A DNA stretch of 64,000 bases from Ananas comosus. Taxonomy: Eukaryota > Streptophyta > Magnoliopsida > Poales > Bromeliaceae. Positions 21,234 to 33,728 of the stretch are shown here, one piece after another; within the stretch, counting starts at the first letter, position 1; the number at the start of each line of letters is the position of its first letter. A model generated the notes under the pieces. It did no database searches, was not told the origin of the DNA, and saw only the letters and a list, made by a program, of their open reading frames with translations. Both the position numbers and the translations under genes were made by a program. The stretch covers positions 8,709,283-8,773,282 of the forward strand of contig NC_033625.1 of the NCBI RefSeq assembly GCF_001540865.1. The letters run 5' to 3'.

Positions 21234-24200
21234 ATGAGCAAGCAATCACTGATATACAGCTTTGTGGCGAAGGGCACGGTTGTGCTCGCCGAGCACACCT
21301 CGTTCTCGGGGAATTTCAATACGATCGCCATCCAATGCCTCCAGAAGCTTCCCCCGAATAGCAACAAGTTCACTTACTCCGCCGATGCTCATACCTTCAA
21401 CTTCCTCGTTGATAAAGGGTTTGGTATGGATTCTCTCAGGATTTCACAGCTTTTAAGCCAGGTTTAAAGGAAATTTTTCTCGTACCTTCCATGTTATGTA
21501 GTCCGATTTTGCTCTTACGGTCTAAATTAGATTGATATTCTGATTGTCTGGTAGGCCTTGCCATTTGATGATGCAATTGCTGTTAACTTTCGATATTTTC
21601 CACCCTCCTTTTTTATCGTAGTCTAATAAGTTTTTGTGTTTGGCACGTGGTCAATGTTAGTAATGATACTAATGGCAAGTCCAAATAGGCAATTGGAACA
21701 GTGATGATAGGGCATTAATTATGTGATAGTTTGGGACATGGGTTAGTTTGTTTGGCCTTACTGTAGAGTGAATGATGTTCAATGAAGTCATCTTCGAGTA
21801 GTTTTACTAGAAGATGCTCTATGTATCAATCTCCTCATCAGCTTCCCTGTACAGCAGAAGCAGAAGCTTAAGCTTCAAACTGAAACTTCTGCTTTCGAGC
21901 GTGGGAACTCATTTTACCTTGCTTCATAGGAGAAGCACTAGATTCTCTATTTGCCAAATGCTCTTCTAGAGGTGGCTATCGTTGAAAGGAGAAATAAAAG
22001 CTAGGCCAAATGGGAAATAATCCACATGATACTAAAATGAAATCGGGTTGTACCACAAGCGGGTTATCTAGAGTTCCCTTTACTTTTCTTGTTTAACCGT
22101 ATTTAGTTTGATTGTGTGCCTTTTTGGATAGTTTTTCTTGTTGTAGCCGATGAAGCAGTTGGGAGGAGTGTACCTTTTGTGTTTTTGGAGCGCGTTAAAG
22201 ATGATTTCATGCAGCGATATGGTTCAAGCATTGGGTCTGAAGATCCGCACCCTCCTGTCGATGAGGAGGATGATGATCTATTTGAAGATAGGTTTAGCAT
22301 TGCTTATAATCTTGACCGGGAATTTGGGTTAGTGATAAATTCTTCATCTGCTATTCTTTTCTTTTTTCCTTTCAGAGTTTGGTTTCTTGAACATTTTGTG
22401 CTCACTAAATTCTTTGCTTGGAAAGTCCAAGACTGAAGGAGCACATGCAATATTGCATAGATCATCCAGAAGAAATAAGCAAGCTATCCAAGCTCAAAGC
22501 ACAGATTACAGAGGTTAAGGGGATAATGATGGACAATATTGAAAAGGTTTAAAAGATTTCTCTACTCATTTATTATGATTTTGCAAGTAGTTGATCATAG
22601 TTTACATATATGCCTCTGAAAGAAGAACATAGGCTTTGTGATCTTCGTTTTAGCATGGGCATTTAGTACTGACAAGGAATTTTGTGGCTTACTCTTAGGC
22701 TATTAAGTATCATATAAGTGATGTGATTTAACTCATTTTTATTTAAGCGATGAGATAGTTATTTATATTATCCGATCTTTAAAAAAAAGTGGTATTCCTG
22801 GAAGGCAAATGATTTTCTGACTACAGTGGTGTTTAACTTAAAGCAAGTTGTTGATAGGACAGTGTAGTTTGTGGTATCAAACTTAAATGGCCTGAAGGTA
22901 TGGTCATATACTGTCAAAAACTTGTTGCGTTCGAATGGTTGAATTGTTTCTTTGGGCACCACGAGTCAAAAACTTCGCGATGCTATCTTAAACTTTATTT
23001 TGTGTTGACCACTTTATTTTATATTTCTGGAGAACTTGAACTGTTTATTTTGTGTTTCTCTAGAACTTGATTGCATCATTTTGTGACTCAAATGCTTTAT
23101 TTTGTGTTGAATTATTATTACTTCATGAATCATGAAGATATAGGCCACAAGAACCAGTTAGACATTTAATTTCGAGCTATTTGACTGGAAGCATTTGCAG
23201 GTACTTCTTTTTATGAAATTTCAAGTAGCAATATGTGTAAATTATTCAATTACATCATTTTGTTGGGGGGCATATTTTCCTTCGAAATTCAGTAACTGAA
23301 TGTAACTGATGAATTTCAGTTGCTTGGATTCGTTATTGGTTTTGTTTTGTTTGGAGAGCATTAAAAAGGAAAACTATTTTTCTTTTTTGCTTTTGCTTCT
23401 CTTTTCAGGGAAAAAATGAAGAATCGAGTAAATTGAAAAAATCAAATTTGTTTATATCTATCTTTTATATATAATACACAAATGTTAACGACAAATTACC
23501 TGTTTGCCTCTCTAAAATATGTGTTGTGACTGACAAGTCTTGGATGTCCATTGCTGTAATGCTTAATAATTACAGCCATTTGATTAAAAACTTACAACTG
23601 AGATTTAATTAAATTAGGCCTATAATCTTGTAAGTATTGGGTCAAATGGATTGAGCGAAGCAAACCAAATCAAATAAAGCAGCACTTTGGGGTCAATTGT
23701 CTTTGATTTTTTTAGGGGTAAACTTCAATTTGCCCCTCGGTGGTTTAGCTTATTTTTACTTTGTCATCATGTGGTTCAAAAAGTTGCACTTAATTATCAT
23801 TCTATGGTTAGCTCATTTTCACTTTGCCATCTTTGTTGTTCAAAATGTTACACTTTACTACCCTGTGATTATCAAAAAATTTCACTTTGCTACCTTATTT
23901 GATATTAGAATTTTTGGGTAAAAATAGAGATAAAATCACAGAGTTGTTTAGTGCAACTTTTTGAACCATAGGGCGGTAAAGTGAAAAATGATCTAAGCGG
24001 CATATTGAAGTTTACCCATTTTTTAATGTTTTTCAGTTCTTCTTGGTTCCAGGAACAGAATTAACTTTCTCTGTGGCTTTTCTTTTCTTTTTTTTCTCCT
24101 TTTTTTGTTTCTATATTTCTTTTTATAATTAAACAGAGGGAGAGTTGGACTTTGTAATTTGCATTAAATTTTCTGAAATTGATATGGTACTTTTGCAATC

Positions 24201-25609
24201 AATAAAACTGAAATACAAATCATCCAAATATGTTGCCAAACTGATGATCATGATCTCAAATGTTGACGAAACAGACGAGCAGGAAACCATTTGATTTATT
24301 GGTCTTCAACATATTCAATGACTTACGTATGAGAAAATAGATGCCTCTATTAGTCTCAGTACAAAATTTACCTACTTTAGAAATGCCAATGCTAGTTTAT
24401 CTGCCTCCTTGACATCTCAATGATCTGCCTACGAAACCATCATAATAAACAGCTGGCTTACCTGTTTTTAGCCTCTGTGTTACTTGTAAGGTGTTGAACA
24501 TCTTTTCTCATTCCAAATCCAGAAGCCAAATTGAAATGTAATTTGATGGTTGAAGAGGAGAGAAGATGAAAATCTCAAGTCAAGCCTAATTTGTTATTTT
24601 CTTTTTTTCTCCTCCAAAGGAGAATAGGGGAAAATAATTTCAGAAATTTAATTGATAAAAATCTCCATTTTAGACTCTTTAGCTCTCCTTTGGATGGATG
24701 TTACTGAATGTTCAAAATTGCCTGAGCATTGTGTTTATCATGCGTAGTTTGCTTGTTAGTAGATTTTATGTTACAGCCTTTGTTCTCATTAGGTTCTCGA
24801 TCGAGGAGAGAAGATTGAACTTTTGGTGGATAAGACTGCGAACTTGCAGTTTCAGGTACTTATAGCCTTCAATGCTTCAAAATTGTTCTGAATCGATGAA
24901 GTCATAAGAGTCCATGCCTGTTAGGCTTAAGCTGAAGCTTCTGCAGATGTGCTGGTGGAGTAAATCATTCAAAAAGCACCGAGAGCTTTTCATTAAGGGC
25001 CTGTATTGCCTAGCTCTTCAGTACACTGAAGTTCTCCACGACAAAAGCAGCCCCTATTATCCTATTATGGGGACCACTTTTTCCTTGTTGAGATGCCTGC
25101 CACCTCTGTGGTGTATGGTAGCTCTCAGAGTTGGAGCTTTTGCGTACCACAGGTGGTGTGCTTTGTAATCAGAACACACTGAATAAAAAAAGGGACTAAA
25201 ATCACATTACAATTCCGCTGAAGCTGTAGCAAAAGCTTCAAATTGAAGCTTCTACTCCAAAAGATCACCTAAATTTCCGTTACAGGCTATTTGCTAACAC
25301 TCTGAATATTTTGTTTACCAAATGCCTTACCACACCCTATCTTTTAAAGTAGAGAAGCTGTTTCACATGCTACATAAATCAGTCACTGGAAGGCAATGAA
25401 ATGTAGGATCAAGCATTACAGTTTTCCTTTCTTTTTCTTGTCTGTGTCAGGCTGACGGCTTCCAGAGGCAGGGAAGACAACTTAGAAGGAAGATGTGGCT
25501 TCAGAACCTCCGGTTTAAGCTGATGGTGGGCTGTGCCCTTCTTGCTTTCATACTTATTTTATGGTTGATGACCTCAAAAGGTTCTTCAGGTGCCAGCAAG
25601 AGAAGTTAA
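21234..25609 (+). CDS. VAMP727: R-SNARE, vesicle-associated membrane protein 727 type (five exons)
   Basis: Exons are 21234-21423, 22132-22327, 22426-22546, 24793-24855 and 25451-25609, all with GT/AG introns and matching phases, giving 242 residues. The protein has an N-terminal longin domain (about 1-129; [18 protein letters not shown]), an acidic insertion inside it (about 100-116, with [10 protein letters not shown]), a SNARE motif (about 132-192) with zero-layer Arg173 in [11 protein letters not shown], a basic stretch ([10 protein letters not shown]), one membrane span (about 214-230) and a 12-residue luminal tail. The acidic insertion separates VAMP727 from other VAMP72 members. In Arabidopsis VAMP727 acts in fusion of prevacuolar compartments with the vacuole, with SYP22, VTI11 and SYP51. 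The exons are intact and look functional. Intron 3 (2.2 kb) holds a MITE. Flanking DNA on both sides is transposon-derived. Confidence 0.95.
23716..24017. mobile_element. MITE in intron 3 of VAMP727
   Basis: GGGTAAACTTCAATTTGCCCC at the left is the inverse of the right end (ATATTGAAGTTTACCC), and the interior reads as short inverted pieces of the CTTTGCCATC and GTGGTTCAAAAAGTTGCAC type. About 300 bp. The same terminal theme (AAACTTCAA.T.CCCC) recurs in the element at 50257. It is not expected to affect the spliced product. Confidence 0.65.
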
Positions 25610-26084
25610 AAACTCTCATCTTTCTGCATCATATGCGCATAGGATGGAATATCAAATATAGAAATGTGGATACTATGTGAGGCTACCATTTATAGCTAAA
25701 TTTCAATCATTAGCTGTGGAAAATCAGAAAATAGTAGGAAGGGGCTGATAATAGTTGGATTTATAAGAGTGAGATTTGTGATTTAAATGCTTAATAGGAT
25801 TGTTTTAAGGTCTTGTACATTTGCAAGTTCACTGGGAGTTGGAATTTGCCAATTTGCTGCTGCTCAAGTACTTTCACTCAGGTGATTTTTTTGCTTTTTT
25901 CTCTAATATTTTGGTACTGTATTACTTTTCTACCAATCTGTCGGTCCCAAGATTTTTCCTAAAATCCCACACACTTCCTAAGGGTTTGTTTTCAATAGGT
26001 AAATCAGTGAGAATCAAAGTATTATTAATAATAACCGACTCTATCTCACTATTTTTTTGCTTCTCTTCAAAAAGAATCTTCGAG
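25610..26084 (+). other. 3' flank of VAMP727, untranslated
   Basis: AT-rich sequence after the TAA at 25607-25609. The 3' UTR should lie here, but I could not place a poly(A) site. The transposon remnant on the minus strand begins near 26085. Confidence 0.4.
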
Positions 26085-29000
26085 GGAGGCAATTATCCTA
26101 CCATAAAGTATAGGCAATTATTTTATCATGTTACGTCATTACATATTCTAAGTCATTGTCTGAAGGATCAGTGTAAATCACAAATTCTTCTCTCATAACT
26201 GGAAGGACGAGGATAAGAGATGACATTAGCCTCTGCATCAGTTCTTCAAAGATTCTTTGGCAGTCCTCATTTCAAATGAATTTAATTTCCTTTCAAGTCA
26301 ACTGAGTGAGAGTTGTGGAAAGCTTCGCAAAGCCTTCTGCGAACCAACAATAGTATTCGACCAATCCAAGAAAATTTCTCACCTGTATAATTGTCATTCA
26401 ATTTGGGCTAATTCCGAATCACCTTAATTTTCTGAGTCTGCTGCAACACCTAATATTGAAATCACATGGCTCAAGAAAGGAACCTTCTGAACCCAAAACT
26501 CATACTTATTCAAGTTTAGCATACAATTATTTTTTCCCTCAGAAGTTGTAGCATTATCCTCAAGTGTTCCTTATACTTTATATATTACTCTGAGAGTATA
26601 TCATGATATGTCGATAAACACCACAATGAATTAACCGAAGTACGGTTTGAACACTCTATTCATCAAATCCATAAATGCAATAGGGGCATTTGTTAATCCA
26701 AGTGGCATAAAGGTAAACTCATAATGCCCGTACCGAGTCCTGAACGCAGTTGCGGGTATGTCTTTGGCCTTTACCTTCATTTGGTGATAATTAGACTGCA
26801 GATCAATCTTGGAGAAGATACAAGATTCTTACAGCTGATCAAGTAGATCATCAATGCACAACAAAGGATACTTATTCTTGATGATCATTTTGTTTAATTC
26901 CTCGTAGTCAATACAAAGCTTCAGTGAATTATCTTTCTTTTTCACAAATAACATCGGCACTGCCCAGTATGATAACACCAGTGCTCTCCAAGATGATACA
27001 TTGGATCTCACAAATCCTTTCTCCATCAAATCCTAAAGCTACACCTTAAGCTCTCTTAGCTCTGCCAGTGTCATCTAGTAGGGTGCCTTCGAAATTGGCG
27101 CAATTTTGGGAACTACGTCAATCACAAACTCAATCTCCCTATCCGGTAGCATACTCGTCAACTTTGGGGGGAACACGTTCAGAAACTTGGACTATAAGGA
27201 TATCCTCGAGTCCCGACACTGCTGTAGGCACCTCTACCATAGTCGCCAAAAAGGCTATGCATCCTCTGTTCATCATCTACTTTGCCCTCAATGTGGAGAC
27301 CATCGTAGCAAATAAAGTGCTCCCGCAGTCTCCATAAACAAATTCCTCATATCCTAATTCTTAGAAGGTCACCATTCTATCTCCATAGTCTATCTTCGCG
27401 AAGTAGCATGCGAGCTAGTTAATCTCGAGCACTCTATCAAAATCCTGTATACCACCTCAAGACCAATAGGTCTGCAGGCATTATTCATGATCCTAATTGC
27501 ACTGGACATGGCCAACAATACTCCACATATAATACATGATCTGGTATATGTACCTCTCGCACATGTGGTAACAATCCTATTTCTAGTTTATGCGATGATG
27601 CAAATACTCCGCTAATAAATGAATGTGATGACCGATATCAAATAATGCACGAACTCTAATTCTATTAATTAAAATGATACCTGTCATCAAATTGTCGGCC
27701 GGTATGGACTCCTCGACCTGGGCTATATATACACCTAGTGACTATGCGCTTGCTGTTGCTGCTTTGCTGGGCATAGAACTAGAGCTCAATTTGCCTGTGT
27801 ATTTGTCAGTAGGGCTCCCGACATCTACTATGGTGAGGAAAGAGCCAATGTCATCGATAGTGCTGGCAATGCTGCTCGGGGACATGATGACTGCATATGC
27901 CCTTCCTGTTCGCATCGAAAACATCGTCCCTCCTGCTACTCACAGATACATGGTTAGTGCGGTCCTCCTCAGATAACACACCTATCCTGTCGCCTCTGTT
28001 GCTGTTGTGGTCGCTAGGATCCACTAGACCTCTGTCTTATTGAGGACCCACGACTCTAAGAGCGAGATCGTGGAGGCCTCGGCGGCCTCCTCGCATGGTC
28101 TGTCCTTTGTCGTCTGGTACTAGGCGCTTCCTGTCGTGACCCTACTTCGACATCGCCGCTTGCTCCCTCATGACAATGGTACTACGCTCCACCCAAAGAG
28201 CCTACTATGACACCTCATCGAGAGTCTGTAAATGCTGCGCCTGAACCAAAGGGTAAATCTCTGGTTGCAACCCTCGCTCGAACAAATATGCCTTGTGTGC
28301 CGCTTCCCTCACCACGAGCGGCATATAATTTAGTAGTCGGTTGAATTCTCTGGCATACTCCTGGACTATTTTGTCACCCTACTGCAAGTTTTTCAAGTAA
28401 GAGTTTTTTCTTTAGATTGTTTGGGAAATAGGTCCCAAGCAGCAACTCTCGAAACTTGGCCCATGACACCTGTATTGCACTCGGCGATCAGGTCAATTTG
28501 ACTCTCTTCCACCATGCATGCGCATTCCTCTCCAAGTAGTGCCCTGCCAAGTGTACCTGATCATTCTCGGGGATGAAGAGATCCTTAAATAATTTTTTTG
28601 TGGCTCCCACCGAAGCCTCCACTATCCATGAATCGGTGCACTGGCTCGCGAACCTTGGCGGATCGCGTCTACGGAAGTCTGCGCCCTAATTCGCTCCTGC
28701 TCAGCTGTTGACAACTGTCTAGCAGCATTGAGGTCTCAACACTGGGCATCGGTGCTATCGAAACTGTCGTCATTGTAGGTGTCGTTATTGTAAGAGCAAA
28801 TGCTGGTGTAGTTGGTAGTGACACTTTAGGCTCAGAGGCTCGCTATACCTAGCTGTTACACCCATATCTAGCACATTCTCTGCAAGAGAACTCCTTATTG
28901 TCGAGTAGCCTCAACCAAGCTAGCCAAATGCCCCCACAAATCCTGCGGCTCACTTGGTCCCACTTGCTCCGGCTCCGTAGATAGTATGAGTGTGTCCCTC

Positions 29001-29332
29001 GTCAGTGGTTGACCCCTCCACGGCATCATGCTCACCTGCAATAATATATATATCAGTTATACATTGAAACATAGTGCTCAACATAATCAAGCGAAAGTCT
29101 AGAAGGACATCCCTTTTCCCCCGCGACATTGTGCTGCTTGCAGTCGACAAAATCATCTGGCAAAATCATCCGGCAAGAAAAGACACATTTTCTTCGATCA
29201 CTCTTCACCCTCTTTGAAGGTTTACACCGACCAAATCACTAACTTTCATCACAAGTCTTGTCTCTCATTTATTATATTCCTAGGGTCAACTAAAAGCCTA
29301 GGGTTTTCTAAGTCACAGATGACCTACTCCTA
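26085..29332 (-). pseudogene. Ty3/gypsy gag-protease-RT-RNase H remnant, decayed
   Basis: Read on the minus strand: a gag domain (about 28400-28230; YAREFNRLLNYMP, KAYLFERGLQP), a zinc knuckle near 27990-27950 whose second Cys is a stop (C-V-I-stop-GGPH), a protease active site near 27640 broken by a one-base shift (ALFDIG then SSHSFIS), reverse transcriptase (about 27330-26590; [34 protein letters not shown]) and the start of RNase H (VIYTDPSDND) to about 26085. Integrase is absent. Many stops make it a fossil. It ends against the VAMP727 3' flank. Confidence 0.82.
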
Positions 29333-29345
29333 AGCTCTGATATCA
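29333..29345 (-). other. primer-binding site of the minus-strand gypsy element
   Basis: GCTCTGATATCA is the reverse complement of TGATATCAGAGC, one base off the initiator tRNA-Met primer site. It lies eight bases from the LTR end at 29354 and fixes the orientation. Confidence 0.75.
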
Positions 29346-29353
29346 TTTTAATC

Positions 29354-29955
29354 TGTCACTCCTCGGATTACGGCGGTAACCCGGGCTCACCAACAGAGCC
29401 ACTCTTACGTAGGAAGCCTTGTCTACACGAGGCGTCTAAACTTGCAAACAACTTAAGAGCTACAATAATAATAGATATCAAAACTGGAAACACAATAATT
29501 AACATATATGATGCTATACTATATATACGTCACATCCAAAATACATCCACATCTCTCACAGCTAAAAATATACGCAATAAAGTTGGCCTCGTAAGTCCCA
29601 GTATGTACAATATGCTATACTAGAAACTAGTGCTATCGACTGCTCTGTTAGTACATCCAGCTCGAGTAGGAGATGCTAACTAACTCACAATCTCCCTACC
29701 TCGGTCTGAAGCAGAAACAGGCACGGAGGGCTCTGAAAAAAAAAAAGGCAACAACGAAAGGTGTGAGAACTACTAAACAAGTAGTTTTCAGCGGATACCG
29801 TCATCGACAATAACGACCTACCAATCACGTCTACTAGAGGCAAAAAGTAGAAAGCAATATCAAGTATACAACAATATATATATATATATATATCTTATTA
29901 GTATATCTATATAATATTAATACGATTACATTATATTTATGCATTATACTATATA
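29354..29955 (-). mobile_element. 5' LTR (3' part) of the minus-strand gypsy element
   Basis: The LTR end reads CCGAGGAGTGACA on the minus strand. A GAGAACTACTAAACAAGTAG stretch near 29765 matches the GAACTATTGTTTAATAGTTC landmark near the 3' ends of LTRs B-D. The rest of this LTR is displaced by the MITE train and seems to resume at about 33730. Confidence 0.6.
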
Positions 29956-29960
29956 CTATA

Positions 29961-30195
29961 ACCTTATTCGTAGAATACTCTCAAAAGCACCAAACCTTTC
30001 GTGCTTCAGTTTCTACCTCTGAGATATCTGACTCCCTTGATAAAATCTTGGCAAGAATACTATCTCCATCTCACCAACCAATACCACCATTCATCCTCAA
30101 CCCCCTACCCTACATTCTCAACATCTCAATGCCTAAAGCTCAAAAGCCACAACCCCTTGGTGTTTTGAGAGTAGTTCCTAGCTTCTCAACTTAGA
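29961..30195. mobile_element. degenerate short MITE beside (TA)n
   Basis: CTCTCAAAAGCACCAAACC at the left and AACCCCTTGGTGTTTTGAGAG at the right form an imperfect inverted repeat like that of the ~230-bp MITE class further on. (TA)n follows at 30194. Bases 30196-30350 hold a GA-rich tract and another partial copy. Confidence 0.45.
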
Positions 30196-30350
30196 TATAT
30201 ATATATAGAGAAGAGAGATAGAGAGAGACCGCGACTGAAAGAGATATCTTCCAGATGGATGAGAGGACGAGATGAGAATTCTCCATCCAAGCTAAAGCTC
30301 AAAAAGCACCAACCCCGTGATTGCCTTTGATGATTATTCTAGCCTAAATA

Positions 30351-30368
30351 TATATATATATATATATC

Positions 30369-30415
<47 letters not shown>
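30351..30415. repeat. (TA)n / (GA)n microsatellite
   Basis: (TA)n interrupted by CA, then (GA)n, immediately left of the MITE at 30416. Confidence 0.9.
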
Positions 30416-30420
<5 letters not shown>

Positions 30421-30959
30421 TTGCTACTATACTTATGAGAACGATCGTCTTCGTACTCATAAATCATTTTCGATGATAGAGCTTCTGAATCGACGATTTG
30501 TACCATTAAATATTATTTAGAGCATTCGAAACATCTAGAAATCAAATTTCATAATTTTTCAACATAATTTATCTTATGATCAAAAGATCTCAAAATTGAC
30601 ACTTTTAACAGTTGGTATGAAATATTTGCTAGTTTAATGGTATAAAAAAATCGAAATCAGTTAAATTTTTGATAGAAAATTCTATTCACTATCTAGATAA
30701 AGATCAAGAACTTCGATCTTAAATTGAAGTATCCGATCCTCTATTTTTAGGGAGTCATTCGAGTTTAACCGTTCATTTTATGCTCGCTTGATGGACTTTA
30801 TTATAATTTTAAAAGATTATGAAACTTATTTTTTAGAAATTTCAAATGCTCTAGATTATATTTAACAATATGGATCATCAATTCAGAAGCTTCATCATTG
30901 AAAACAACTTATGAGTACGAAGGGCTCAATACTCATAAGAGTATAATAGTCCTACTCTC
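30416..30959. mobile_element. long-class MITE (~544 bp) in (TA)n
   Basis: Ends GAGTCTTGCTACTATACTTATGAG and its near inverse (CTCATAAGAGTATAATAGTCCTACTC). The two halves are imperfect reverse complements over much of their length. There is no coding capacity. Confidence 0.7.
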
Positions 30960-30975
30960 ACTCTCTCTATATATA

Positions 30976-31205
30976 AAACTATGCTAGAATAATATTAATA
31001 GCACCAAGTCATTGGTGCTATTAGGTTTTAGGTTCTTGGATGAAGAGATGTGCGGTTAAGATAATAGTGATCCCCTAGGGTTGAGTTGGTGGTTGTTTGA
31101 ATTGTATGATCTAAGGGGTGGAAATGGTCAAAGGGGTAGATCTAACGACAGAAAACTTGGTAGCACCAAGTGCTTCGTGCTATTGATAGCATTGTAACTA
31201 GACTC
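30976..31205. mobile_element. short-class MITE (~230 bp)
   Basis: Terminal repeats read AATATTAATAGCACCAAG and CTTCGTGCTATTGATAGCA. The middle (GATGTGCGGTTAAGATAATAG, CCCTAGGGTTGAGT) is shared with copies at 32987, 33241, 47387 and 54165. Confidence 0.75.
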
Positions 31206-31243
31206 TCTCTCTCTCTCTCAGTATATATATATATATATATATA

Positions 31244-31783
31244 GAGTGGGGCTACTATGCTATCGGAAGCACAGAGCCTTCCGTGCTTCCAGCTCGTTTT
31301 TGATGTTGTGACTTTCGAATCGTCGATCCGCTCCATTAAACTTGATCTAGAGTATTTGAAGTACCTAGAAAATAAATTTTATGATTTTACGATATCATTT
31401 GCCTAGTGAACGAAGAGGCTCAAAATCAATGGCTGAAAATAAAAATCTTAAAAAATGTAATAATATGACATTAAAATTTTAAATCAAAGATATTGATCTT
31501 GTTTTATATAGTATAAAGAATTTTCTATCAAAATTTCACGTGATTTGGATATTTCTACACCGTTAAACTTGCAAACGGCTCACTACGGCCATTGAAATTT
31601 GTTGATTTTGAGCCCATTCGATCACTAGGCAAATGATATCGAAAAATAATAAAATTTATTTTCTAGGTACTCCAAATACTCTAGATCAAGTTTAACGGAG
31701 CCGATCGACGATTTGAAAGTCGCAACATCGAAAACGAGCTGGAAGCACGAAGGCTCCGTGCTTCCGATAGCATACTAGCCTCA

Positions 31784-31786
<3 letters not shown>
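31244..31786. mobile_element. long-class MITE (543 bp) with ~60-bp TIRs in (TA)n
   Basis: Left end GAGTGGGGCTACTATGCTAT; right end the near inverse. About 60 terminal bases pair with few mismatches. (TA)n abuts both ends (31221-31243 and 31787-31834). Confidence 0.82.

Positions 31787-31834
<48 letters not shown>
31787..31834. repeat. (TA)n microsatellite, ~47 bp
   Basis: An uninterrupted TA run separating two MITEs. Confidence 0.95.
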
Positions 31835-31837
<3 letters not shown>

Positions 31838-32351
31838 GCTAGGCTACATCGCTATATGATAGTACACTTGTCTATCAAATGATTCTTGATGATAGAGATT
31901 CGAATTGATGATTGGAGCCGTTGAAGTTGATCTAGAGTATTTAAAATATCTAGAAACTAAATTTCATAAATTTAAAAATTATTTACATGGTGAAAAATGT
32001 CGTAAAATCGACAATTTTGACAGCTTATATGAGCCGTTTGCTTGTTTAACGATGTAAGCAATCCAAATTGCTTAAATTTTGATAGAAAATTTTTTATACT
32101 ATTTAGATAATGTTTAAAAACTCTGATTATGAATTGAGAAGTCTAACCTTTATTTAAGAAGATTATTCATTTATGACCGTTCATTTTTAACTCTAGATGA
32201 CTTGATAAGATTTTTAAATATTACAAAATTTGGTTTCTAAACATTTCTAATTGTGTAAATCATTTCAACGGTCGATTATCAATTTGAAGTTCCGATCATT
32301 CAAACGACTTGATATACAAGTGCTCCTATCCTATTAATAGGATAGTAGCCG

Positions 32352-32355
<4 letters not shown>
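31835..32355. mobile_element. long-class MITE (~521 bp) in (TA)n
   Basis: Starts GAGGCTAGGCTAC and ends GATAGTAGCCGGACT, with (TA)n directly on each side. Its halves are imperfect inverted repeats. Confidence 0.7.
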
Positions 32356-32410
<55 letters not shown>

Positions 32411-32415
<5 letters not shown>

Positions 32416-32951
32416 GAACTGAATGCTATCGATAGCAACGGACTCCGTTGCAACCACATTTGTTTTTCGATGATGAAGCCTCCAAATCGACGATCGACAC
32501 CGTTGAACATGATCTATACCACTTAAAGTGTCTAGAAACCAAATTTCAAATCTTTTCGACATCATTAGCCTAATGATCAATGGATTTCAAAAATTTTAAT
32601 TTTAATGGTAGATATGAGGCATTTTCTCGTTTAACGGTGTAAAACTATCCAAATCAATTGAATTTTTGTTAGAAAATTCTTTAAACTATTTAGAAAAAGA
32701 TCTATGCTCTCGATCTTGATTATAAAATTCCTATCATCATTTTTTAGAGGATATACATTTTCAGCCGTTCATTTTTACGCCCACTTGATGGAGAAGAGAA
32801 CAATATCGGAAAAGCATGAAATTTGATTTCTAGATATTTCAAGGGGTATAGATCATTTTCAACGGTGCCGATCGTCGATTTGGAGGCTCCATCATTAAAA
32901 ACAAATGGGTGGCAACGGAGCCCGTTTGCTACCAATAGCATTCCAGCTCAA

Positions 32952-32954
<3 letters not shown>
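32411..32954. mobile_element. long-class MITE (544 bp), GAGTTGARCTG ends
   Basis: Left GAGTTGAACTGAATGCTATC and right GCATTCCAGCTCAACTC are inverted repeats extending about 60 bp (GATAGCAACGG...CATTTGTTTTT). It is flanked by (TA)n/(GA)n on the left and (CT)n/(TA)n on the right. A close relative is at 58311. Confidence 0.8.
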
Positions 32955-32986
<32 letters not shown>

Positions 32987-33215
32987 GAATTGAGCTCCTA
33001 TGCTTTTAAAAGTACCAAGTCATTGGTGCTTGTAAGTTTTCAGCCCTTGGATTAAAGAATGTGCGGTTAGGATGATGTGGGCTCCCTAGGGTTTAGTGGT
33101 TAGTTGGTTGAATAGTATAATCTAACGGGTGAAAATGATTAAAGGCGTAGATCTAACAGTAAAAAATTCACAAGCACCAAGTGCTTGGTGCTTTTACAAG
33201 CACCATAGCCGGACT
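32987..33215. mobile_element. short-class MITE (229 bp) in (TA)n
   Basis: Starts GAATTGAGCTCCTATGC and ends CACCATAGCCGGACT, with (TA)n on both sides. The interior is shared with 30976, 33241 and 47387. Confidence 0.8.
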
Positions 33216-33240
33216 ATATATATATATATATATATATATA

Positions 33241-33440
33241 GAACTAGGCTACTATGCTATTAATAGCACCAAGTCATTGGTGCTACCAAGTTTTTGGCCA
33301 TTGGATTAAGAGATGTGCGGTTAGAATGATGTGGGCCCCCTAGGGTTGAGTGGGTGGTTGGTTAAATAGTATGATCTAATGGCTGAAAATGATCAAAAAA
33401 GTAGATCTAACGGCGAAAAACTTGGTAGCACCAAGTGCTT
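33241..33440. mobile_element. short-class MITE, right end missing, in (TA)n
   Basis: Begins GAACTAGGCTACTATGC right after (TA)n and is homologous to 47387-47617, but stops at CACCAAGTGCTT and runs straight into (TA)n. The last ~35 bp are lost. Confidence 0.8.
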
Positions 33441-33450
33441 ATATATATAT

Positions 33451-33705
33451 ATGAGTAGAGCTACAATAGTATCGGCAGCATAGAGGATCTGGTGCTTCCA
33501 ATTTTTTGGCGCTTAGATCAACCACTTTAATCATTTCTAACCTTTGGATTAATACTATTAACCTGTGGAGACCACTCAACCCTAGGGGTACTACTCAACT
33601 CTGGGGGGGGGTCGCCATCATCCCAACTATATAATTTTTGATCCAATGGTCAAAAAGTTTGAAGCATCAGATCCTCTATGCTTCCGATAGTATAGTAGCT
33701 CTACA
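33451..33705. mobile_element. MITE of the third class (~255 bp) in (TA)n
   Basis: Starts GAGTAGAGCTACAATAGTATC and ends GATAGTATAGTAGCTCTAC, with the CCACTCAACCCTAGGGGTAC interior that recurs at 56971. (TA)n abuts both ends. Confidence 0.78.
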
Positions 33706-33728
33706 CTATATATATATATATATATATA

